Assembly (NCBI GenBank): GCA_964059195.1
Contig: CAXKWD010000011.1
Location: forward strand, 34,834,066-34,898,065
DNA: 64,000 bases
Source of the DNA: Ectobius pallidus
Taxonomy: Eukaryota; Arthropoda; Insecta; Blattodea; Ectobiidae
Direction: 5' to 3'
The stretch's first letter is position 1. Each line of letters begins with the position of its first letter. Both the position numbers and the translations under genes were made by a program. The notes beneath the pieces were generated by a model. The model was not told where the DNA came from. It saw nothing but the letters and a program-made list of their open reading frames with translations, and did no database searches. Of the stretch, positions 25,901-35,103 are shown one piece after another.

Positions 25901-28900
25901 AGAAGAGAAATTCATCTGTTGTACAACATTTGCCCTCATGTACAGAGACAGTACCCTCTGACTGGCATTCGTAGGTTATCAACTAGAAGAAACACACTAA
26001 ATTTTTATGAACAATAAATATCGCTTAATACTTCTACAAGGAAGTTTCATTACTTACCCAAGCAGAGCACAGTAAAATTGTGTTATATCCCCAGACACGA
26101 AAGCAAATGTCGTAACAAGAAGAGAAATTCATTTGTATACAACGTTTGCCCTTGTGTACAGAGACAGTATCCCCTAACTGACATTGGTAGTTGCCTTGTT
26201 TCTTGCCATGTATTGTTAGCTGTATGTTCCACTCTGTACCATAGCTGAGACATGCGAAACTCTCCTTGTAGAGGTGACATACATGTTTACCCACCGCACT
26301 CGATACAAAACAGTTGGTGCCAGTCTATTCATATCTGGAATCAAACCTAACCAGTGGATATGTCATCACCAGTGGTGAATTTGAAAGCTAGTTTGGAAGT
26401 AAGACAATGCAGTACATAACACTATAATAATATATTTGCGACGGTTGCATGGGATCATTATTAATTTTGGACATGTTCTGAAAAGGGACGCTGACATCTT
26501 TTAATCTTTTAGTTTTCACCAGCCTGTCTATATCGAGCTGAATATCAATATCTGAACATAATCTCATGGCACAATAAATGTAAATAAGTTTGAATCAGTT
26601 AGCTTTGCCACCTGTTCCGAATTTGCCGGGACATCCTGCATTTTAAGAACATGTTCAGCATCCTGAATTATGCCTAAGAGGGTCACATATATCTTTTTTA
26701 TTATTTTGCTAGCCTTTTCTTTTCTAATGTTAGTTGTACTGTTACATAGCCTATTCAGTTTCGCTTTGTAACGAATATATACCATCTTTCTCTTATTAAT
26801 AAATTGTTCCATGTACAAATTTAGGTATGAAGATCAGCAATAAGCATATATTCGATAAGTGTCCCTCCTTAGCCTTACCAAAAGGTGGCAACCCTAGAAT
26901 CAGTGGACCTATTTAACACAACTAACTGAACTATGTTACTTGTTTTTGCACTTCCTTCTAAAGCCAGATAAAACCATAAAACAGATCTGAATCTTTTCAG
27001 AAAGCTGTTCCTCAATGTGTGTAGCCATTTCTCTACTTTGTTAACATTCTTATCAATAGATAGACTTACTGACCTGAACTAACATAACTGATGGGGACAA
27101 ATATATTATGCAGCTATTATGAAATATTTTTCTGTGAATGTACCCTCTGAAAATAAACTTAATGCTTTCAAAATGTGCTTTGAGACAGTCAATTTGTTTC
27201 TCAGATGGGCTTTCATTTAGTTTTTGCCTATGTTTGTAGCTACTCCGATTACTTCTTCCATTCTGCATTTTGAAAGAAGAAAAAAAAGTTAATTGCTTAA
27301 TAAGAATGAAATTGGCTTATTGAGATCGTTACAAAAACTGCACAACAGTGTACATACGTGAGATTTGATTAAATATATTTCAAGATGAAAGTTCAAAACA
27401 AAATTTAGCGTCGAGCAGATGAAACATCTCATTTTATCATCATTGTGACAACAACAGAAAATCATTCTCCCAGTCACTATGAAAGACGCGACTTCAGTAA
27501 GAAGAACTCAGTACCTTCACCACTGATACGCATTGCTATGTCTTTGCATTGCATTGCGAAGACGGGCAAACTTATGGAAATAGAACTCCCTGAAGTCACA
27601 ATATCACATGCCTAATTTTATTACTTATCAGAAAAATTTGTTTTCTTTCCACTTACCGGTTTGAACACGTCACCAAGTAGAGAACAGAAAAATTGTGTTA
27701 TATCCCCAGACATGAAGGCAAATGCAGTACGAAGAAGAAAAATTCATCTGTGTACAGCATTTGCCCTCATGTACAGAGACAGTATCCTCTGGCTGACATT
27801 GGTAGTCAGTTTTTTTCCCTTGCCATCCTTCCCTCAGTACATGTATCACTAGCTCTATGTTCCATTCCATACTGTAGGTGGATGTATCCTGCCAGACATA
27901 GGACTCATTCATTATGATATAGGACATCAACTGGAAAATCTCGAAAATTAAGTATCCACAGAATAAAGAATATAGTGAATTATAGAGAACCGGACTCGTT
28001 GACTTGTTTGTAAGAAGAATTAATGAGAGATCTTGGAAAAAAAAAGCTGGCTTAGAATAGGCAGTTTTCTATGTCTGGTGTAGTGTCCTATTGCCACAGC
28101 TAGGCCTGTCAATATTTTTAGTGCCAGCGTTTGCATCTGTTGTGGCAAATTACTCTACTGCTTTCCCGTTACGTCTAGATGGTTAAGTTTTCCTTAATCT
28201 GAGGAGCCAACTTTTTGCTTCTGATGAAGTTTGCATTTGCCTGATTTGGAAACAAATTTTTTAGTTGTCTGTTGGTCCATGGGATTTATTCCATTTCACT
28301 CCTACAGCTCATATCTGGAGGCTTTCAATCTACCGCCTGTGTGTTTTCTTCCCCAAGGGGGGAAAAAAAATTAAATTTCTAAATAATTTATATTATGGTT
28401 TTAAACACAAATTTCACTTTTATGGTTATTACCTTAGGACTACATAGTTTTAATCACCATTGTGATCATCCCCAACAGGGGGGGAGGGGTTGTGGAAGTT
28501 TCCTCCTCTTGTGAACAGTTGTGATTCAGGAGGCACCTGAGGAAGGATCAAAGGACGATCCGAAACGTTATGCGACATCTTTTTTAGTTATTCACTCCGA
28601 GTAAATAAATCAATGGTATTTTAACAGTTATATATGTATGAAGACAGTGAAATTAAGGACTGAATATGACAAATTTTAATTAGTATCTGTTCAAGTGTCT
28701 CATGTGCTGTTTAAATTGGTTGAATTATTATTTTCTTTTTTCTTTGGCCTATAAAGACATGGACAATAAATGTCAACATTGACAACAGGTTGACTGAAGC
28801 GCTAATATTGTGGTTCTCTGTGTACGATGAAAAATCTTTGTTTAAATCATGCATATTGAGAGGTCACATACTCTAAATCAGGGGAGGACAGAAGGTTGCT

Positions 28901-30020
28901 CTGTGACGTCATTGCAGCCTGCTCTTCGTTCACGCGGTAAGACTTCTGCGAGGAGTTCGTGAAAAGTAGGCACTATTGAACAGGGGGGAAGAGAGGGGCG
29001 TTAGTATTGCAGTAGGGAAGAGCTCTTGCCTGACGTAACACACAGAGACTTGCTTCACGAACATCATCACTAGACTAAGCTGTCTTCCACTGCTCTAAAT
29101 CATAAACAGCCCCTCAATGTCTAACAGATTAAATAGTTTCAAAATGTGGAAATGGTAAGTAGTGACTTTCTGAAAAATGATCTATTACATTCAACGAGTA
29201 AAGATGTACTATAGCTTCTTTCTCAACCTCACACTCCACTGTCACTTGTTCCCAGCATGCAGCGAGCTCTACAAGTGCCTGCCAAACACGTTTTCTCCTA
29301 CTTACAGTCAGTATGAGCAGCTAATTTTTTGCGTGCGTTTATCTGTACCAAGAGCTATCAATATGTAAAATTTGAGGGTTGGTTTTGACATGACACCCCA
29401 TACGGTTCTCTTGTTAGTTTCATTTCAATTATATCCCTGATTTTGTCAAGATTAATACTTGCAACCTTCTCTTGACTTCAGCATCTCTGTACAATAGAGC
29501 AGAGGGGGATCAGATTCTTATATTCATCTGAATCACCTTCTGCTCACTATGTTCAGAGACCTGGTGTTGTTACAGATGATAATGCTCAGGATTATGATTA
29601 TAACAGTACATAAAATAGATAATATTCCTTTAGCTTGCTTAGGAATTGTTTATTGCCTTTGAATGAGTAATTAAGTGATAATAGTATTGATAATGATGAT
29701 ATGAAAAATATTGTTCATTATTGTAATGAGAGCTTTAAAACTTATGAGGACTCATAAACATCCAAGCCCTAGTTATTTTTTATGTGAATTGTGAACTGGT
29801 GCTGATGTAAACACAAACTACCTCTCAACATGTTTGATTGTTGTTCTAATTTTTTATTTTTTTTTCCTGTCTGTGATTTCAGCCCTTTGGGAAGAGGTCG
29901 GGATCAGTATTCGACAACAGAACCTTGTACAAGAAAGTACTTGTGGAACTGGCACGAGTGATTCGGTCTGAAACTGGAAGAGCTGTTCTCTTGACATGCG
30001 ACAAGAGGAGCATGAATGGA
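10677..30020 (+). CDS. THUMPD3: THUMPD3-like tRNA (guanosine-N2)-methyltransferase, six exons, 3' end missing
   Basis: The spliced product is an ortholog-type match to animal THUMPD3. That enzyme works with TRMT112 to place N2-methylguanosine at positions 6 and 7 of tRNAs. Counting from the Met at 10713 (context TCAAAATG; an in-frame Met lies upstream at 10677), residues 1-90 hold the N-terminal ATVPSGFEHVA and LRSVDNL blocks. Residues about 205-255 hold the THUMP region (KYRVTCIRNGKHSF ... GGTLQDMFHW). Residues 263-380 hold the Rossmann methyltransferase. This includes KESKHRRNITHFGPTTLR, the SAM motif DPMCGGG at 303-309, and the catalytic-type DLPFG at 376-380, split by a 9.9-kb intron. All five junctions have GT/AG and matching phase. 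The product stops at residue 423 with a good donor. Human THUMPD3 has about 80 more residues, so at least one terminal exon is missing or unrecognised. The introns contain SINEs, LINE debris and antisense hairpins. Confidence 0.96.
11215..11400 (-). repeat. tRNA-derived SINE with purine-rich tail, minus strand
   Basis: On the minus strand the head CTCGTGGTGTAGTGGTTAAG and a B-box-like GAGTTAGAATCCCGGTC at 11395-11325 are followed by GGAATACGTCCC and a purine-rich tail. The copy at 50178-50350 has the same head-to-tail organisation. Confidence 0.7.
11944..12160 (-). pseudogene. LINE reverse-transcriptase fragment with YADD box
   Basis: The minus-strand frame reads EDITMILYADDMVLLSKSR and then LDRIHAWSQRNCLDINSQKT. 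This is the catalytic palm motif (YADD) and following helix of a non-LTR reverse transcriptase. It is a fragment only, inside methyltransferase intron 1 and antisense to it. Confidence 0.85.
12429..12509 (+). CDS. THUMPD3: Methyltransferase exon 2
   Basis: This is 27 codons, VELLRSVDNLHIVINK onward to TGLNK. It follows TATTATAG and is followed by GTAAGT. LRSVDNL is an identical block in the human protein. Confidence 0.95.
13440..13616 (+). repeat. tRNA-derived SINE, full head
   Basis: It has A-box-like GTGGGTGAGTCGGTAGCGCG, a perfect B-box GGTTCGATTCC, and a body with the short hairpin TTTTTCAGTAGTGAAAAA. The end is AGATAATGCACATTGTGCG. A near-identical but 5'-truncated copy lies at 25574-25729. 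It lies in intron 2. Confidence 0.85.
13857..14116. mobile_element. MITE with about 30-bp terminal inverted repeats
   Basis: The ends GGGTGTGTGGGCAAAGAGAG and CTCTCTTTGCCCGCGCACCC are inverted; the match continues through TTAAGTCCAC on each side. It is a 260-bp non-coding core in intron 2. The target duplication is unclear. Confidence 0.7.
14649..15141 (+). CDS. THUMPD3: Methyltransferase exon 3 (linker and THUMP domain)
   Basis: The acceptor is TTGTTTCAG; the donor G|GTAAGG leaves phase 1. It has an acidic/serine-rich linker (SDLDSDALSEKSEERSKD) and then the THUMP domain from KYRVTCIRNG to MEVVLYIRD. The linker is less conserved and shorter than in vertebrates. Confidence 0.95.
15636..15705. 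repeat. TTA-type microsatellite
   Basis: Runs of ATT/TTA triplets with interruptions, in intron 3. Confidence 0.85.
15706..17865. other. Rest of intron 3
   Basis: Two GC-richer islands (about 15720-16010 and 16430-16740) stand out against the AT-rich intron and are probably old insertions. No terminal repeats, tRNA-like head or protein motif could be assigned to either. Confidence 0.3.
17866..18044 (+). CDS. THUMPD3: Methyltransferase exon 4 (SAM-binding motif)
   Basis: It starts after TTTCTTTAG in phase 1 and ends at ATAGAA|GTAAGA in phase 0. It contains YYGVALTKESKHRRNITHF and DPMCGGGSIPIE. The third glycine position reads GGG where human has GTG. Confidence 0.96.
18886..18965 (-). repeat. 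tRNA-like SINE head remnant, minus strand
   Basis: On the minus strand, GGTAGTTTAATTGGTAAGAG is A-box-like and GATCCAGGTTCAGTG is B-box-like, separated by about 25 nt. No acceptor stem pairing supports a functional tRNA. It lies in intron 4. Confidence 0.5.
19781..19969 (+). CDS. THUMPD3: Methyltransferase exon 5
   Basis: 63 codons from GLLGYPDCYFLCGDN to DALVTDL, preceded by TTGTTTCAG and followed by GTGAGT. The end of the exon is the first half of the DLPFG motif. Confidence 0.96.
20163..21060. other. Start of intron 5, AT-rich
   Basis: It contains a TTA run at 20168-20188 and low-complexity A/T sequence. No coding signal was seen. Confidence 0.3.
21061..21588. repeat. Direct tandem duplication, two copies of about 263 bp
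   Basis: Copy 1 (21061-21323) and copy 2 (21324-21588) are nearly identical from GAAGATGAA(A/G)AGACTGG through CTCGCTCGGGCCT. They are more diverged at their 5' ends. Neither copy codes for protein. Confidence 0.85.
22425..22515 (+). repeat. Fragment of the foldback family seen at 36305-36516
   Basis: AAGCTTGGATTCAATCCTCC and CACCCGGTTGGAAGCCTGAG match one arm of the 36.3-kb foldback. It ends about 40 bp before the first hairpin of the minus-strand cluster. Confidence 0.55.
22557..22644 (-). ncRNA. Hairpin 1 of the minus-strand cluster
   Basis: The minus-strand arms TGTTCCTGTATGTG and CACGTCTGGGGACA pair at 13 of 14 positions. The stem continues with small bulges to GGGCAAT/ATTGC, leaving a loop of about 26 nt. 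The shared family marks are GTTCCTGTA in the 5' arm and GTCTGGGGA in the 3' arm. Confidence 0.6.
23615..23978 (-). pseudogene. mariner transposase 3' fragment with one terminal repeat
   Basis: The minus-strand frames give MFWNAQGGLMLNFMEDG, AIRRKWPGLLQSSILLLDDN and, after a frameshift, FFLEGFLKLLKRYDKCLNVC followed by GKYVEK. These are recognisable mariner (DD34D) landmarks, including the second catalytic Asp in DDNARP. The 3' end has a mariner-like terminal sequence CGAGGGTGAGTCC beginning at 23615 next to TA. The 5' half is missing. The fragment ends exactly where hairpin 2 begins. Confidence 0.85.
23981..24069 (-). ncRNA. Hairpin 2 of the cluster
   Basis: Minus strand 5' arm TTGTTCCTGTACATGAGGAG pairs with CTCCTAGTGTCTGGGGATAT, with two mismatches. 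An inner AATTG/CAAT extension follows. It abuts the truncated mariner fragment, so its 3' flank differs from that of the other members. Confidence 0.5.
24796..24882 (-). ncRNA. Hairpin 3 of the cluster
   Basis: Minus strand GTCTCTGTACACGAGGGCAA (then AAG) faces CTTTTGCACTCATGTCTGGG. GCAAAAG/CTTTTGC is perfect. The remainder pairs with three mismatches and several G:U pairs. Confidence 0.6.
24883..25573. other. AT-rich intronic spacer
   Basis: Flanking sequence 3' and 5' of the hairpins is partly shared between units (CCTGCCATTGGTA here, CTGACATTGGTA elsewhere). This suggests that whole segments were duplicated, not just the stems. Nothing else was seen. Confidence 0.35.
25574..25729 (+). repeat. 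5'-truncated tRNA-derived SINE
   Basis: Nearly identical to 13470-13616, starting at CCTTCCACTCCGGCGGCCCG. It has a B-box but no A-box head, so it is a truncated insertion or a deletion product. Confidence 0.85.
25867..25953 (-). ncRNA. Hairpin 4 of the cluster
   Basis: Minus strand GTACATGAGGGCAAATG faces CATTTGCCTTCATGTCTGAG. It differs from hairpin 6 at scattered loop and outer-stem sites. Confidence 0.65.
26084..26169 (-). ncRNA. Hairpin 5 of the cluster
   Basis: Minus strand GTACACAAGGGCAAACGTTG faces CGACATTTGCTTTCGTGTCT. Where hairpin 6 has T-A in the ACAT/ATGT step, this copy has C-G (ACAC/GTGT). That is a paired compensatory change. Confidence 0.7.
27699..27785 (-). ncRNA. Hairpin 6 of the cluster
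   Basis: One of the cleanest stems. The minus strand 5' arm CTGTACATGAGGGCAAATGC pairs with GCATTTGCCTTCATGTCTGG. An inner GTAC/GTAC and an outer part bring it to about 28 pairs with one internal mismatch in the main stem and a loop of about 21 nt. Total length is about 87 nt, within the size range of animal microRNA precursors. Confidence 0.75.
28537..28566 (+). ncRNA. Hammerhead-ribozyme-like core
   Basis: CTGAGGA is followed by a stem-loop GGATC-AAAGGAC-GATCC and then GAAAC. This is the conserved hammerhead order CUGANGA / stem II / GAAA. A short AAATAAA-type tail follows within about 50 bp, as in the 3' region of Penelope-like elements. The cleavage-site strand was not resolved. Confidence 0.5.
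28879..29092. mobile_element. hAT-type MITE, 214 bp, 8-bp target duplication
   Basis: The ends CAGGGGAGGACAG and CTGTCTTCCACTG are inverted (11 of 13). CTCTAAAT is directly repeated at 28871-28878 and 29093-29100. The core is GC-rich relative to the surroundings and has no transposase. Confidence 0.85.
29481..29561 (-). ncRNA. Hairpin 7 of the cluster
   Basis: It is an almost continuous stem of about 28 pairs with small bulges. On the plus-coordinate strand GAGCAGA pairs with TCTGCTC, TCTCTG with CAGAGA, and CAGAT with ATCTG. On the minus strand the 5' arm GTCTCTGAACAT matches the family's GTCTCTGTACAT. The 3' arm is diverged. It lies 320 bp upstream of methyltransferase exon 6. Confidence 0.6.
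29883..30020 (+). CDS. THUMPD3: Methyltransferase exon 6
   Basis: 46 codons starting PFGKRSGSVFDNRTLYKK and ending GRAVLLTCDKRSMNG. It has acceptor GATTTCAG and donor GTAAGC. The family normally continues with a Trp-containing strand and a VN.GGL.A..Y segment, which I could not find downstream. Confidence 0.95.
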
Positions 30021-30059
30021 GTAAGCTTTTTCATAATTAAATTGAAAAAAATAATTTTA

Positions 30060-30200
30060 TAGAGTTATATAACTCTCTCTTTCTGGTTTCCCCGAGTTTT
30101 GGGGCGTAGGCCTCCAAGTGGAGGTTTCTGTTGCCTAGGTGAATTTTCTTATGCTTATTTTCCGAGGGCAGAGCGATGGGTGGTAAGTCCTTTGCCTGAC
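30060..30200 (-). repeat. SINE tail fragment
   Basis: CTTATGCTTATTTTCCGAGG resembles the minus-strand SINE tail at 42070-42110 (CTATGCTTATTTTCTGAGAG). The tRNA-like head is absent. Confidence 0.4.
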
Positions 30201-32631
30201 ATGTAACTTACATAAGATGTGTTATGTAGTTTATATACAAAATGAGTTACATATGTTGTATGAGATGAGTCATTGAGTTATATAAGTGCATTTTTTTAAA
30301 TGTATTATGAAAGTTGTATATGGGATGGGTTACACGAGGGTGGATTTCTGAAAAGCAACAACACACTTTCAGAATCTCTCTGAAACACATGATATGATAT
30401 GTATCGATTCCCGCGAAAGGAACTGACCACCCTATGCAGTATCATCTGCCCTAGTGTCCCTCAGTCCAGCCATGGGCCTCCCTCCCACGGCTCTGTCCCA
30501 GGGCAGGACCGGCCTCCAGGCCGAACACTTCATCATCATTATCATGTATCGATTGTATATCCAAAATATCTCAAGGCAAACTAGATGTTCTGTTTCACCA
30601 TATATGCCTCAACAATAATGAGAATTCAATGAGCAGTCGCTACCTACTGGTATAAAATGGGATTATAAATTTTAAGTGTTTTGGATAAAAGTTCTGACTG
30701 TCCAATTGGATAGTTGACTTACAGAAGCTTCCAAGGAATCTTCATGCTGTACAGCTAGTAAAATTTACTAAAATAATTTGATGGTGAATGTCCAAATATG
30801 ACGTGATAAGCTGCAGTTAAGAGAATTTTACCACTACTAGCTTAACTCTTTCCCTTTATTGTATTGCAGATTTTCAAGCTTTGTAGATTAACTGCCATCA
30901 CTAGCAATTTTAATTTTTATACTTCACCCTTGCTTGAAATTTTAAAACTCCATTTTAAACCGATATGCGGAAACTGATTATTGGATACTTTCCCATATAT
31001 ATAATACACTTTTTTACCCACAAAATAAGTCTTAAAAACGGGATGCATCTTATTTAATGAGGGCACAAAAAATCCCAACTTAATGTCCATAACAGCAATA
31101 CAGGGGTGAGGGGTGTAGTGTATGTTTTGCTCCAGTCTGTTATAACCCAGACAGTGTAAGCAATTTTCTTTTCAGTACTTGAGCTAATCATTTCTTATTT
31201 TTGTTATGAAGATGGAGGAGGCTCAATTTTTTGTTTTGTTGACAAAGAACCTTAAAAATATTTATTCTTATGGTCCAAGAAAAGTCAGGGAAAGTTATTT
31301 TGAAACTTCTGTGGACACCCTGTGTGTAATGCACATTGTCTTTGTCCATCATATGCTGGAAGACAGGTAAACAAGAGTTGATGTTCAAGCTGAATTCCCA
31401 AGTGAACAAAAAACTGAGGAAGAAAATAAACAATGATATGAGTAACGTGCAAATCAGATAATTTGCACACAAATAATCAGAAGTTCATCTAACGTATAAC
31501 AGTTTGATAAAAAATATATTAAGTTTTCAAGTCTGCATTCTCATAAGTTTAAACTACCGGTATCTTAAATTTTTAACCTTATGAACATTTGCAATATAAA
31601 ACTGTATTTTTATTCATTGCTGTGAATACAGAGGTTAAATTGTCGAGTAGAAGGTCCAAAAGGAATTATTGGTACTTTTCTTTATCAATTATAGGCCCTA
31701 TTGTATACTTCTGCATTATGGAGAGTATCAAGAAAGCTCAGAGTAAATATTGGTGGCTTGGAGGGTTGTGTGTATGTACTGATAAGACTTGACAGCAGTG
31801 CCTCTGTACCTTCGCCGCATTGGAGAGGAAGAAGGGCACCAAAAATTAAGAAGAAAAAAAATATTGTAAGTACCCACTAGATTACTGTATTTCTTTCTGG
31901 TCTTACTGTTTTATCTCATAACCCATTTCCTTGTAATTTATTTACTTATATGATCCAGCACTTCCATTGTTCTGTTATTTGATAAATACTTTTTTACTTT
32001 CTACTAATTGTCCAGGGTGCTTTTAGTGTTAAAACTGCTATCGTGCTTGTCATTAGACCTAAAGGAAAGCAGATTTAAAGCAAGCTGAGAATGAGGTATT
32101 TTTTTGGTGTAACAACCTTCAGTAAGAAAATGAAGATGTCGATTCCATGTAATAGATCAGGGCACAAAGTGTTAACTTGCAACACACAGTTAACTTTTGT
32201 ATACTATATCATATATTGTTAAACAATTCCTTATCAACAGAAAATCGTATACCATTAATCCCAAGATCAGATAATCCATTCATGAATAATCAAGAGTGTA
32301 ATAAATTATTGTGATACAATTTGAACCCTAAGAGTAATTACAATAATTTAATTTATCGCCTTTAAGTATAAAATGCAATATCATGTGGTGATTCTTTTGA
32401 AAAAGTGTAAAAAAGTTAAAAGTACAGTGACAGTGAGGCATAAATTATGTACACCAATCTGTAGAAGAAATTTAAGAAATTGTTTAATTCGTTTGGGATA
32501 ATTTGTGTGCACAAGTCAAAGGTAAATTTAAAATGTTCACTAAACTGTACGGAGTTAAAAACGTTCATTTTTATATAAAGATTTTGCGGTCACCCTAAAG
32601 TAATATTAGTGCTCTCCAGAAACATGGTGTT
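30201..32631. other. AT-rich sequence downstream of exon 6
   Basis: This is where a terminal methyltransferase exon could lie, but no window here gives a Trp/GGL-type C-terminal segment. An acceptor-like TTGTATTGCAG at 30859-30869 opens a 36-codon frame without family resemblance. Confidence 0.3.
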
Positions 32632-32717
32632 TATATCCCCAGATGTAAGGTGCTCATAAAACTGAGATTGTCATTACACCTCTTAATTTCACCAGCACCA
32701 ACCACCTGAGAACAGTA
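32632..32717 (-). ncRNA. Hairpin 8 of the cluster
   Basis: Minus strand TGTTCTCAGGTGG pairs with CATCTGGGGATA over 12 consecutive positions. A 3-nt internal loop follows, then GGTGCT/AGCACC. Confidence 0.6.
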
Positions 32718-32800
32718 TACTGCTGCTTAGACAACGTTAGTCAAGCTTGTATTGAATTTTGTCAAATCGGCATGTCAAAAAATGAATAAAATTGCATAAA

Positions 32801-32875
32801 TATTCCCAGGCATCAGATTGGGCTGTCCTGAAGTTTCTGAATTCATCTCGTGCACAGCTACTCACCTGGTATTGA
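32801..32875 (-). ncRNA. Hairpin 9 of the cluster (weak)
   Basis: It is recognised mainly by the conserved 3' arm and flank (ATGCCTGGGAATAT, GCAATTTTATTC). Only CCAGG/CCTGG and GCTGT/ACAGC pair well, so this copy may have decayed. Confidence 0.35.
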
Positions 32876-33907
32876 GAAATGTCGTATGAAAATTTTGAAA
32901 TAATGTTGATCTCGAAGAAATACTGGTTGTCCATCTACTGTAGGTTATCTGCCAATGTGCCTAACCTGCTTCAACAAAAGATTTGAAAAAAAATATCAAT
33001 AACAAACAACAATAATAATGATTATAAGGATAACAATAATTACAGTAACAACAAAATCACAATATATCCTTTGGTAACTGTGTATTTTTAGTATGGTTTT
33101 CAAATGGCAAAGGTCTTCACCTTTGCTCATTTGAATGACAGGCCTATAGAATTGCTCAAATTGATTAATGTACCGGTACTTAAATCTATATGTTCTGATG
33201 TAATTTAATTGTACAAATAGAAAAATAAACTACGGTTTAGATGTCGCACCTAGCAGGGACCGCTCGAATTAGAAGAAACATGCCTCGGCAGTCACTGGTC
33301 TACCGTTCAAGTTATGAAATAATTTTACTGCACTCTGGAAGACATCTTCCAGTTAAGCTATCTGGAAATTACCTATCAGGAGGATTTATTGGGATATGGT
33401 AATACAGGCTCTAGGTCAAGGTTCTTTGTTACAGACTTCTGTACTGTAGATTCACATCATACTTGTTTCTTGATTGTTATCTGTGTTATTCCAATTCTAT
33501 GTTCATATGGCTTGTCAATCACTTTTGAAATTCAACTTTACCTGGAAGACGCTTGAATCCTCTTAAAATTATTCTTCCTTCTAACTACACATCAGTACCT
33601 GTAGGCTATTGAAATGCTGTTGTTGTCTTGCTGCACTACAGGCTGTAACACAAAGGCAGGCCATTAGTTAAGGAAAAGAGCAAGGTATGGACTATACACC
33701 CTCTGTACTGCACTCCTGTCTGTTAGTTGTTATTATTGCTTCAAAGATAAAAGTTGTGCTTGATCTTAACACAAGAGAACTACCACCCCATTATAGCTGA
33801 AGCATTCAACTGAGATTTAATATTATTGCATCACTAAAATGAATGCATAGGCTTCAAACTTACCTACTGGTATCTCTGTAAGAGCAAGAATGATAAAATT
33901 GTAGAAT

Positions 33908-33994
33908 GTATCCCCAGACATTAGGTATTGAGTAGACACTAAATTCTGATACTCATTTAGCATACTGCTCCTTACCCAACATCCAGGAACAATA
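33908..33994 (-). ncRNA. Hairpin 10 of the cluster
   Basis: The minus strand 5' arm TGTTCCTGGATGTTGGGTA pairs with TACCTAATGTCTGGGGATA over 19 consecutive positions, seven of them G:U. On the plus strand those seven would be A.C mismatches. It is followed by the shared flank ACAATTTTAT. Confidence 0.75.
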
Positions 33995-34127
33995 TTCAGT
34001 TGGCTGCTACAACAAATATTGATTACGATTAACATAATACTTCTGGGTAGAACTATGACTATTTTGTTCTCTGTGGTAACTCTGTAACTAAAACTGTAAT
34101 ACTGAAAGGAATAGTATTAATTGTTGA

Positions 34128-34216
34128 CGTATCCCTAGGTATTAGACAAGTCACAGGGGCTAGATTCTGATATGCATCTAGCCAACTGTTCTATGCCGAA
34201 CATACAGGAACAGTAT
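34128..34216 (-). ncRNA. Hairpin 11 of the cluster
   Basis: Minus strand TGTTCCTGTATGTTCGGCA faces TGTCTAATACCTAGGGATA with three mismatches. The loop shares GATATCAGAATCTAG-like sequence with hairpins 12 and 13. Confidence 0.6.
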
Positions 34217-34844
34217 AATTCATCATTACTCCAACATATATAATTCTCCTTGATAGAGCTTCTGCTAGTTCTCTGTGAACCTCCATTGCCTAAAAGTATA
34301 ATAACAATAGGACTAGTAGTTCTGTGAACAAAAGACCTTGCACCCAAAAACAAATCTAAGAACTGCTTTTCATCGCAATTTTTAATGGTTAAACCAATGT
34401 TGTCATTCATTATGAAGACAACATTGTTTCCAGCTGAACTGTTTAGTTAAAATTGTTGAAAGAAGCGACACACTTTTATGAGATTATTTCTAACATTTGC
34501 CCTTCGTATGCTAGTAAACCATTAAAGTTATTTAAAAATGCAGAAGATTTTACATTCAAGACTGAAAGTAGTCTTCAAATTTTTATAACATTAACCATTT
34601 TACTAGAATGGCCACCATCCTGAAATGGGATCAAAAATAAAACTCCTCATCCTTACCTATTTTCTAATGTCTTCAGAGAACATTCATGTCAAGTTGGAAG
34701 AAAATTGAACATGTTTGGTCGTAACTGGGTAACACAAATTTACAGACAGATGTAATGCCAAGTGTTTAAGTTAAAACAGGACCTCGCTTCGCTTGGTCAT
34801 ATAGCCTTGGGTGCATGCAAGACAATAATGCTAAACTCACTTAT

Positions 34845-34932
34845 GTATCCCTAGACATTAGATGTGACGAAGTTGCTAGATTCTGATATGCATCTGGCAT
34901 ACTGTTCCATATCCAACATCTAGGAACAGCAC
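34845..34932 (-). ncRNA. Hairpin 12 of the cluster
   Basis: Minus strand TGTTCCTAGATGTTGGAT pairs with ATCTAATGTCTAGGGATA over about 18 consecutive positions. Relative to hairpin 13 it carries at least one two-sided change (G-C to A-U) and G:U to A-U replacements, all keeping the pairs. Confidence 0.7.
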
Positions 34933-35103
34933 TGTATATCATTGCTACAACAAAATAATGTTGATTATGATTCACATAAACTCCTGGGTAGAGCTCCTGC
35001 TGTTTTCCTCTATGCTAACTCCTTTGCTAGAACTAGAGTAATGATAAAAATACCCTGTGGGTGGAAGCAAGAGTGCAAGAGCAAGCATGCTAAAATTGTA
35101 GAT

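Noticed and set aside
30870..30980. Candidate terminal methyltransferase exon after TTGTATTGCAG
   Set aside because: It is open in the right phase for 36 codons, but lacks the Trp and GGL residues expected and resembles no family member.
31020..31065. Possible terminal repeat of a pogo/Tigger-like element (AAGTCTTAAAAACGGGATGC)
   Set aside because: No partner end or target duplication was found.
34690..34735. SWKKIEHVW-like reading resembling the methyltransferase C-terminal Trp segment
   Set aside because: A stop follows immediately and there is no acceptor in phase.
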